DNA from: Rattus norvegicus
Lineage: Eukaryota; Chordata; Mammalia; Rodentia; Muridae
DNA length: 64,000 nucleotides
Direction: 5' to 3'
Assembly (NCBI RefSeq): GCF_036323735.1
Contig: NC_086028.1
Location: forward strand, 40,943,501 to 41,007,500
Made by a program: the position numbers and the translations under genes. The notes under the pieces are model-generated. The model was not told where the DNA came from. It saw only the letters and a list, made by a program, of their open reading frames with translations, and did not search any database. This document shows positions 56,416 through 64,000 of this stretch, piece by piece. The number at the start of each line of letters is the position of its first letter. Within the stretch, counting starts at the first letter, position 1.

Positions 56416-56585
56416 AAAAAGCAAATCATAACAATAAAGTACTAATTAGCTGCCATACAGAGGAGATAAATGCAAAGATAGAAAGACAGCCCAGCATGTA
56501 GAAGAAATTCTTGTCCAGCTATTCCCCTGACAAGGTCAAATCTCTGGAACGCATAAGAATTAAAACAAAATGAAACAAACAATAG

Positions 56586-56805
56586 TTAGGGGATGGAAAG
56601 ATTGCTTAGTGGTTAAGAGCACTTGTTGCTCTTGCAAAAGACACAGGTTCAGTTCCCAGCACCCATATGACGTCCATAACCATCTGGAACTCTAGTTCTG
56701 AGGGATCCAATATCCTTTTCTAGACACTTCAGACACTTACTTCACTCACACATGCACATAACCACACATACACATAATTAAAAATAAAAATCAATCTTAA
56801 AAACA
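56586..56805 (+). mobile_element. B2 SINE
   Basis: 'ggggatggaaagattgcttagtggttaagagcacttgttgctctt', 'ggttcagttcccagcaccc', 'gagggatccaatatcc', tail with 'aattaaaaataaaaatc'. Confidence 0.92.
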
Positions 56806-56879
56806 GGTATCAAAATACCAGATAGTACAATTGATAAATGCAGAAATGAATTCTGCTCAAAAGCATTAGAAATATATGG

Positions 56880-57376
56880 TAAATACATGAAAAATATTAA
56901 ACACCCTATCAATAAAGGTCAAGGCATTGAAAACTAGTTGCAATGTATTTATCCCAGCTATCATCAATAAAAGCTAACAATGGCTATCATCAAGAAAGCT
57001 AACAAAACAATCACTGGTAAAGATGTAAATGCATTGGCAGGGAGAATGTAATCTAATTAACCAGTTCTAAAATAACTATGTAGGTTTCTCAGAAAACCAA
57101 TTCAAAACAATACAAACAACAACAGAACAACAATAACAACAACTACATGATCTCACTATTTCATTCCTCGGTGTTATTCCCAAAGGAATCAAAATAAGCA
57201 TGTAATAGAGACTCCCACATGCCTACATTTACTGTCACTGTTCACCGTGGTCAAGTGATGGACTACCCTGGGTACCCATCAACTGAGGAAAGGATAAAGA
57301 AAATGTGGCAGGTAGATGCACACAGTGGACTTGTCACAAAGGAGGAAATGATGTCATCTATAGGAAAGCAGGTAGA
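56880..57376 (+). mobile_element. Ancient L1 ORF2 C-terminal fragment
   Basis: 'actggtaaagatgtaaatgcattggcagggag', 'ggtttctcagaaaacc', 'atctcactatttcattcctcgg', 'tgggtacccatcaactgaggaaaggataaagaaaatgtggc' in sense order. It may continue after the younger L1 (59538 onwards). The twin-primed L1 inserted here. Confidence 0.65.
57363..57376 (+). repeat. Target-site duplication, 5' copy
   Basis: GGAAAGCAGGTAGA, one mismatch from the copy at 59524-59537. Confidence 0.85.
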
Positions 57377-57420
57377 TTTTCAATTCTATTCCATTGATCT
57401 ACCTGTACCAATACACACAT

Positions 57421-57457
57421 GTTTTTTGTTTGTTTGTTTGTTTTTTGTTTTTTTTTT
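57421..57457. repeat. (TTTG)n/T-rich tract inside the inverted L1 segment
   Basis: The run replaces a few ORF2 codons between the text for 'YYR' and 'YWYR' (read on the minus strand). It grew after, or during, insertion at an A-rich ORF2 site. Confidence 0.85.
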
Positions 57458-57699
57458 AAATCAATGTTGTTCTGTAATACAACTTGAGGTCAGGGATGGT
57501 GATTCCCCCAGATGTTCTTTTGGTGCTGAGAATAGTTTTTGCTATCTTGGGGTTTCTGTTATTCCAAATGAATTTGAAAATTGCTCTTTCTAAGTCTATG
57601 AAGAATTGAGTTGGAATTTTGATGGGGATTGCAGTGAATCTGTAGATTGCTTCCAGCAAGATGGCAATTTTTTACTATATTAATCCTGCCAATCTATGA

Positions 57700-58740
57700 A
57701 CCTACCCACCTATGGTTACTTGATCTTTGACAAAGGAGCTAAAACAATTCAATGGAAAACAACTGCATTTTCAACAAATGGTGCTGGTTCAACTGGAGGT
57801 CAGAATGTAGAAGAACGCAAATTGACCCATTCTTACCTCCTTATACAAAGCTCAAGTACAAGTGGATCAAAGACCTCCACATAAAACCAGATACAATAAA
57901 ACTAATAGAAGAGAAAGTGGGGAAGAGCCTTGAACACATACACACAGGAGAAAATTTCCTGAACAGAACACCAATGGCTTATGCTCTAAGATAAAGAGTT
58001 GACAAATGTGACCTCATAGAGTTGCAAAGCTTCTGTAAGGCAAAGGACACTGTCAATAGGACAAAACAGCAACGAACAGATTGGAAAAAGGTCTTTACTA
58101 ATCCTACTTCTGATAGAGGGCTAATATCCAATATATACAAAGAACTCAAGAAGGTAGAATCCAGATAATCAAATAATGCTATTAAAAATGGTGTACAGAG
58201 CTAAACAAAGAATTCTCAACTGAGGAATATCAAATGTCTGTGAAATACCTAAAGAAATGTTCAACATCCTTAGTCATCAGGAAAATGCAAATCAAAACAA
58301 CCCTGAGATTCCACCTCACACCAGTCAGAATGGCTAAGATCAAAAACTCAGGTGACAGCAGATGCTGGTGAGGATGTGGAGAAAGAGGAATACTCCTCCA
58401 TTGTTGGTGGGATTGCAAGCTGGTACAATCACTCTGGAAATCAGTCTGGTGGTTCCTCAGAAAATTGAACATAGTACTACATGAGGACCTAGCTATCCCA
58501 CTCCTGGGCATACACCCAAACGATGCTCCAACATATAACAAGGACACACGCTCCATCATTTTCACAGTGGCCTTATTTATAATAACCAGAAGCTAAAAAC
58601 AATCCAGATGCCCTTCAACAGAGGAATGGATACAGAAAATGTGGTACATTTACACAATGGAGTGCTACTCAGCTATTAAAATCAATGACTTCATGAAATT
58701 CTTAGGCAAATGTATGAAACTAGAAATACCATCCTGAGTG
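57700..58740 (+). pseudogene. L1 ORF2 C-terminal remnant
   Basis: The forward part encodes the same region as 17735-18830 of the window, from 'PTYGYLIFDKGAKTIQW' to the C-terminus. A stop follows 'AYALR' at about 57992, and later stops and shifts break the rest. The zinc-knuckle region is still legible near 58370-58425. It lacks the RT catalytic core and cannot be functional. Confidence 0.92.
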
Positions 58741-59380
58741 AAGTAACCCAGTCACAAAAGAACATAATATGCACTCACTGATAAGTGCATATTATCACAA
58801 AAGCTTGGAATACCTAAGAAAAAAATCACAGATCATATGGAGATCAAGAAGGAAGACCAAAATGTGTATGCTTCATTCCTTCTTAGAAGGGAGAACATAT
58901 AGGGACAAAAAGTGGAGGAGGGACTGAAGAAAAGGTCATCCAGAGACTGCTCCACCTGGGGATCCATCCCATATGCAGCTATCAAACCCAGTCACTATTG
59001 CTGATGTCAAGAAGTGCTTGATGACAGGAGCCAGATATTGGTGTCTCCTGAGAGGTTCTGCAAGAGCCCTACTGATACAGATGAGGATGCTTGCAGCTAA
59101 CAGTTGGATTGATCATGGGGACTCCAATGGAGGAGAAAAGACTGAAGGAGCTGAAGGGACTTGCAACCCCCTAGGAAGAACAACTATCAACCAACCATAT
59201 CCCACCAGAGCTCCCAGGGTCTAAACCACCAACCAATGAGTACACATGGAGGGGCCCAGGATTCCAGCCACATATGACATGTGTAGCAGAGGATAGCATT
59301 GTCTTCCATCAATAGGAGGAGAAGCCCTTGGTCCTGTGAAGGCTCATTTCCCCCGTGTAGGGGAATGCCAGGACGTTTAG

Positions 59381-59456
59381 GTGGAAGTGGGTGGGTGGGA
59401 GTGGGAGCATTCTCATAGGAGCAAGGGGAGGGGGAGGGTATATGATAGAGGTGGGA
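59381..59456 (+). other. G-rich polypurine tract of L1 3' UTR
   Basis: GGG runs over about 75 bases; same position in the 3' UTR as the tracts in the other two L1 copies. Confidence 0.75.
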
Positions 59457-59523
59457 AAGGAGATGATAACATTTGAAATGTAAATACATAAAATATCCAA
59501 GAAAAATAAAATTAAAAAAAAAA

Positions 59524-59537
59524 GGAAAGAAGGTAGA
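59524..59537 (+). repeat. Target-site duplication, 3' copy
   Basis: GGAAAGAAGGTAGA directly after the L1 A tail. Confidence 0.85.
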
Positions 59538-59805
59538 CCTGGAGAAAAGCACAGACTCATAAAGACTCTCCTATGTGGATCATAGATGAAGAAAAACAGA
59601 GCATGAAGCAGCAGAGAGATTGTGTTGGGTGATGAGGGAGCAGACCTGGCCCCAGGGGGTGGTATGAAAGTGAGGCAAGTCTGACTATGATAAAAGCATA
59701 CTGAATGCATGTGTGAAAACGTCATTCACAAGGAAGCAAGGCACAAACCAGGGCAGCAGGGGTTCTCAAAGGCACAGTAAAAGTCTGAAGAGAAGAGTTG
59801 GGGCT
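59538..59805 (+). other. 3' flank, possible old L1 continuation
   Basis: Purine-rich text that may continue the ancient L1 cut by the insertion; not certain. Confidence 0.35.
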
Positions 59806-59901
59806 GGTGACATGGTTCAGTCAGTAAAATGCTTACCACAGTCCAGTAAAAGGTGGAGTTGAGTCTCCAGAACACACAATGAAAGAGAAATGATTAGAAG
59901 A

Positions 59902-59936
<35 letters not shown>

Positions 59937-60190
59937 CAAGAACTAGAGACAGAGAGACAGACAGACAGAGAGAGGTACTTATAAACCCAGCTCTTAGGGG
60001 GTGGTAGCAAAAGACAGTATGATCCCCTGGAGTCGCTGGCCAGTCAGCCTAGCAGAATTGGCAAGTTTCAGGTCCCAGTGAGAGTCCTCATTTCAAAACA
60101 ATATGGGACAGCTTCAGAGGAATGCCTAAGATTAAGCTTACATATACACAGAGAGTACCTGTTCATATCTGTGTGCACACATTGACTGTA
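59806..60190 (+). mobile_element. B4/RSINE1-type SINE split by a GA microsatellite
   Basis: 'gggctggtgacatggttcagtcagtaaaatgc' head, then GAGT/GA/GACA repeats (59899-59974), then 'cttataaacccagctcttagg', 'ctggagtcgctggccagtcagcctagcagaattgg' and 'ctcatttcaaaac'. Confidence 0.72.
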
Positions 60191-60199
60191 TGCATGCAT

Positions 60200-60885
60200 A
60201 TACACAGAAGTCTGAAGAAACTGGTAATAATCCTAAGTCCTTCGGCCTCCCAAACAGGTCTCCATAGCAGCAGGTGAGCTGGATACCATCCCCCCCCCTC
60301 ATCCTTTTCAAGCCATGTTTGAGGCACAGACCTCAAACCTACATCTTTGGGCTTATACATATGTGAACTCTGTTCCCTAGACCACGTTTGATGATTAAAT
60401 CAGTCTGTTAGGGGCACCAAAACCACATTTTTGATAGAAAATTAATTGAGACAGGAAAAAAAAACCCTTTCTGAATGCAGCTCTGAAAGTGCAGGTATTA
60501 AGATGAACAATTAATAAAATATGAATACATTAAAAAGGATTTATCAGTTACCCTAAAATAGGGAATGGAATACAGTACCCCAACTAGACACCCCATGCTG
60601 GCCAATAAAAGCACCTGCAATTCTTTATGGCTTGCTTCCTTTCCAAATATTAACCTGGGAAGATGTACTGATCCCCTGCAGTGGGTGACATCTTGGCTTC
60701 CTCTGTGACTCATGAATGGCCTCTCTGCAGGTGACTACATTGTGTTATGCAAAAGAAGAATATATAAAATAAGGACGACACAGGATGTACATTCATCCAC
60801 TGTGTCCATAATTAGCAAAGGTCTCTGATCTGAATATTCAGGTCTGCAGAAGGCTGCATTGCTTTCCTTAAAAATTACATTCATT
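60200..60885. other. No gene recognised
   Basis: Unassigned; C-run near 60290 and A-run near 60456. Confidence 0.45.
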
Positions 60886-60889
60886 TATG

Positions 60890-61005
60890 GTGTGTACAAC
60901 CTTCAGAAACCAGTTCTCTCTCATCACCATTTGGGTCCCTAGGACTGAACTCAGGTTGTTGTGCCAGGTCACCAGGATTTATGTGATGAGTAGTCTAGTC
61001 CGATA
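60890..61005 (-). mobile_element. B3-type SINE fragment, antisense
   Basis: 'accagttctctctcatcaccatttgggtccctaggactgaactcaggttgttgtgccagg' is the antisense tRNA-related SINE body. Confidence 0.65.
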
Positions 61006-61009
61006 GAAG

Positions 61010-61930
61010 GAGGTTGTATTGCTAATGAGCTCCTCACCCAGCATACCAGAAGAAACTAACAGTGTCTTTGGTCACTGCTGTTCAGAGCTTGCATATCTGG
61101 GCATGTCTTTAACTTGCCATATAATATTCTTCAGGAAGCAGCCAGCATTGCCCAGGAAGGGAGATTTCATCCACTAGGAGATCGCAGCCATACCTTGAAG
61201 TCCATGGTCACATTATGATTAAAATGCTATATGTATTAAGGATTCTCCTCTACCCTTTTCCACACAGAATGGCATATAACCTCAGGGATGGAAGGAGGCA
61301 TTATCTAATAACAGTATGTGGCTTTTTATTACTTTCTCTTCATTTTTTCCATCAAAGGATAAAATCGGAGATGCTTGCCTCAGCCTTTTCAGTCTCTACG
61401 AATCATGCATCCCCTTCTATACTTATTGAAACCTGAGCCCTTCTCACCTCCAAGGTGAATATCTTGGTTTCCTATCATCACCTCATCCCAACCCAAAAGC
61501 GTGATAAAATATCCAGCAAGTTCTAGAAAGCTGAGTGCTGACTCATGAAGCTGGTCAGGTACTGTGTCTGCTAGTGGGAACCTCACAGCCTAGTGAAGCT
61601 GATGAAGCAAGCAATAGTCCCTTGATCGAGTGTGGCTTTGGGGGTGTGACATTCGGCAAAGCAGGGTGGAAGGTACCACAGTAGTTAAAGGCAGAGACGG
61701 GACCACATCAGGAAAGCCAGTCTGTGCATGAAGGCAGAAACCCAGTATGGAATCTGAAGGATGGTGTAAGAGTTTAGAAGGCACTGAAGGGCCCGGACAA
61801 CTGTTACTGCCTGAGGGGAAAGTGCAGGAAAGTCAGAGCCTGGAGGATACTAGAGGAGAGGCAAGAGGTGAAGGTGGCCGGCAGATATAGGAAGAGTCAG
61901 GTGGGCTGGCATAGAAACTGCCCAACTCAT
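61010..61930. other. No gene recognised
   Basis: Unassigned; frames under 75 codons. Confidence 0.45.
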
Positions 61931-61934
61931 CCAT

Positions 61935-62165
61935 TTGGCGGACTTGCCTTCCCTCCTTTCTTCTACCTTGTTTTCCCCTCTTCCCCTCCCTGTCACCTTC
62001 TAACCATTCTTTTCTTGCCTTCATTGCTTTCTCCCTTTACTCTTCTGTTTCCTTATAACCATTTCTCTCATATTTTCTCCCTGTTTCTCTCTCTCCCTCT
62101 TTCCCTCTCTCCATCTGTCCTTTCTTTCCATCCACCCCTCCATCCAACCTTCCCTTCCTCTACCC
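61935..62165. repeat. Long polypyrimidine tract
   Basis: About 230 bases that are overwhelmingly C and T on the plus strand, made of CCCTCT, TTCC and CCATC words rather than one repeated unit. Confidence 0.9.
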
Positions 62166-62169
62166 CTAC

Positions 62170-64000
62170 CTACTGATTTTCCGTTCTGTATCTTCTTCCT
62201 CCTCTTGTTTATTCTCTTCTTGCTCTGAATTGAAAATTAAAATAGAAAAACAGGTAAAAAAATAATTGGGATCATCCAAGTGGCTCTCCTCCAGCTTCCA
62301 GCTATTCGCTTTATATAATGCCGTTGCATGGGTTTCCTCAACAGCAGCTGCTTCCAGTCTCATTTATTTTGACGAGAAGCCAGGATCATGTGTTCTTTTC
62401 CTGGTAAACATTTCAGTTTTCACTTCTCAAATCAGATTTCTAAAAATATTAGACACAAAGTACTTTTCAACTGGAGAAACCAGACATTTTGAATGGTGGA
62501 CGATCTCACAGCCAGGGCTACTGAGGACTGCCCATGTTGTTGAACGTGCTTCTCAGTCACATGTATTTTCTGTAAATTAGTACCGAAATGTGGTTAGTTC
62601 TGGATTGCTTGTCTTGCAAGTTCTTATGGTAGTGGCTTGTTCTTCAAGAGACTCCTGTCCTATCCATGTTAGTGGCCACACATGGTCATGACCTGGAATC
62701 TTTATCCTCTCAGGAGTCACAAAGCAATGACCAGGATCTATGGTCATGCACTCACGAGTTGAAACACTTCTAGGGCTGGAACTTTGTGACCCTCAACTCT
62801 GGTCTGTAAGGTAGAGCTAGTAGATAGGAGTCTGGAAGGATGGAAGAATGGAAAAGGGGTCCCTGGCTGAGTCTCCCCTATTGTTCACAAGCTGTTGTCC
62901 ACTCTCAGGGCAGAGGCGGTGGCTCTTAAAGTTGCACTTGGATATATCTTTCACTGTGTCTGAGAGAACACTTGAGGTTCAGATGTGGCTTCAGTAAGTT
63001 CCCTTGGACACTCTACCTACCACACAGAGTGTGATAACTGAACATTCCTGGGGTGAGGAACATCTCCAATTGGTGTGCAGTGAATGTTATCTTTGTTTAG
63101 ATTTTTCATCATTGATTTCATTACTCTTGTTGTGCATCAGAGTCAGATGTCCTCTTTCTTCTCTGCTCAGACATGATTTTTATTTATTTGAAGTTAAGTT
63201 TTCCATTTAAAAAGTATTAAAAGCTAGTTTGTCTTTCCTTTTCCTAGAAAAATAGTAGTATACATGCCATAAGCTTGTTCTACTGTGGTTTTTATATCTA
63301 AAACATCACAGAGACCTAAGTATTTTACAGATCCATCTACTTCCTATTACTGAACTCCAGAGGGCAATGCATCATGGCAATTAAACTAAGCCTTGCTAGT
63401 GGGCACTTAGATGCCCTATAGACTTGTCATTGCAAAGAACTTCTGTCCAGAATTGGCTACATGTGCCTCATCATGTTTGGGATGGGATGATCATAGAGTA
63501 ATTCCCTAGTGACAAATGGCTGAGATGAAATCGGAGTATGTGAGATCTTCCACAAGCTCTCTGGCACCCTTTTACATGGCTGAAACACTGATCATCTTCA
63601 CTATGTGAGGAGACGTTGCATATGACTACATAACTTCCAATATAAATGGAAAGCCATGGATCCCAATACATTGGTGTCAGTGCTGGTGGTGGCAGCAGGG
63701 AGAATAGAAGGGGAGGACTCACCAGGAGACGAGGAATGGCCCAGGTAATAAAGTGAATGAACCTGGTTTGTGGGTGAATTCAGGAAAGAAAGCCACCATA
63801 ATTTGATGTAGGATCAAATCCAGAGTTGGATGAAAGGGGACACCATTCAGAATTGTGTCACTACTTCTGAAGCAGAAACAGTGGTTTTAGAGATGAGTGT
63901 GGCATCTCATGCACACATCTGCAGCATTTTGTGGGGGCTCCTATTTATGAATGAAAAAGTAATCATTTTTATTTTCTTACTTTTGGTTTCTCTTCCCCTC
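62170..64000. other. No gene; repeat-poor patch 62260-62500
   Basis: 62260-62500 holds a 104-codon plus frame (62266-62580) but no family match; it looks more like conserved non-coding or unique sequence. The remainder to the window end is unassigned. Confidence 0.4.

Larger units (their letters stand above)
57377..59523 (+). mobile_element. L1 with 5' inversion (twin priming)
   Basis: The left 325 bases (57377-57700) are ORF2 in reverse; from about 57700 to 59523 ORF2 and an older-type 3' UTR run forward to a poly(A). On the ORF2 map the inverted part ends almost exactly where the forward part begins, with only about 10-20 bases missing. A 14-bp target duplication bounds it. The 3' UTR is not the rat type at 19 kb but an older rodent type, and frames carry several stops, so it is older than that copy. 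Confidence 0.95.

Overview
The window is rodent nuclear DNA, almost certainly rat (Rattus) or a very close relative. The main evidence is three LINE-1 3' ends, two of them of the rat L1 type with its G-rich 3' UTR, together with B1, B2, B3/B4-type and ID SINEs, MT/ORR1 (ERVL-MaLR) LTRs and many long CA/GA microsatellites. I find no host protein-coding exon, tRNA, rRNA or other functional RNA gene. It reads as an intergenic stretch or the inside of a large intron. The only long reading frame is the C-terminal part of an L1 reverse transcriptase (ORF2). All repeat names come from recognising consensus sequences by eye, so families are reliable and subfamilies are not. || Layout. 1-7 kb: microsatellite, MIR, old antisense L1 fragments, an LTR-like repeat whose 3' boundary is triplicated in tandem (4571-5160). 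7-8 kb: a short rat L1 3' end inserted in a SINE. 8.5-16 kb: old antisense L1 ORF2 fragments, ORR1/MT LTRs nested in one another, a URR1 hAT element and B1 copies. 16.2-19.6 kb: the youngest-looking insertion, a 5'-truncated L1 with a perfect 15-bp target-site duplication and one frameshift. 19.7-31.5 kb: antisense Lx-type L1 3' UTRs, ancient L1/HAL1-like pieces, B2 and B3 SINEs, L2 and MIR. 32-42 kb: MT LTR, a nest of inverted MaLR copies, L2, a second URR1 and several SINEs. 43-45.3 kb: an unexplained stretch with coding-like minus-strand text. 45-53 kb: MaLR LTRs and a cluster of long composite microsatellites, ending in a 25-bp minisatellite fused to a CA tract. 54-60 kb: B2 copies and an L1 that carries a textbook 5' inversion with target-site duplication. 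60-64 kb: mostly unrecognised sequence with a long polypyrimidine tract. || There is no operon or pathway here. The parts relate through transposition: L1 machinery supplied the L1 copies and mobilised the SINEs, and several insertions can be ordered in time because they interrupt one another. Unrecognised, repeat-poor AT-rich stretches (about 34.3-34.5, 40.1-40.3, 46.7-47.25, 47.75-47.95, 54.9-55.3 and 62.26-62.5 kb) are the best candidates for conserved non-coding elements.
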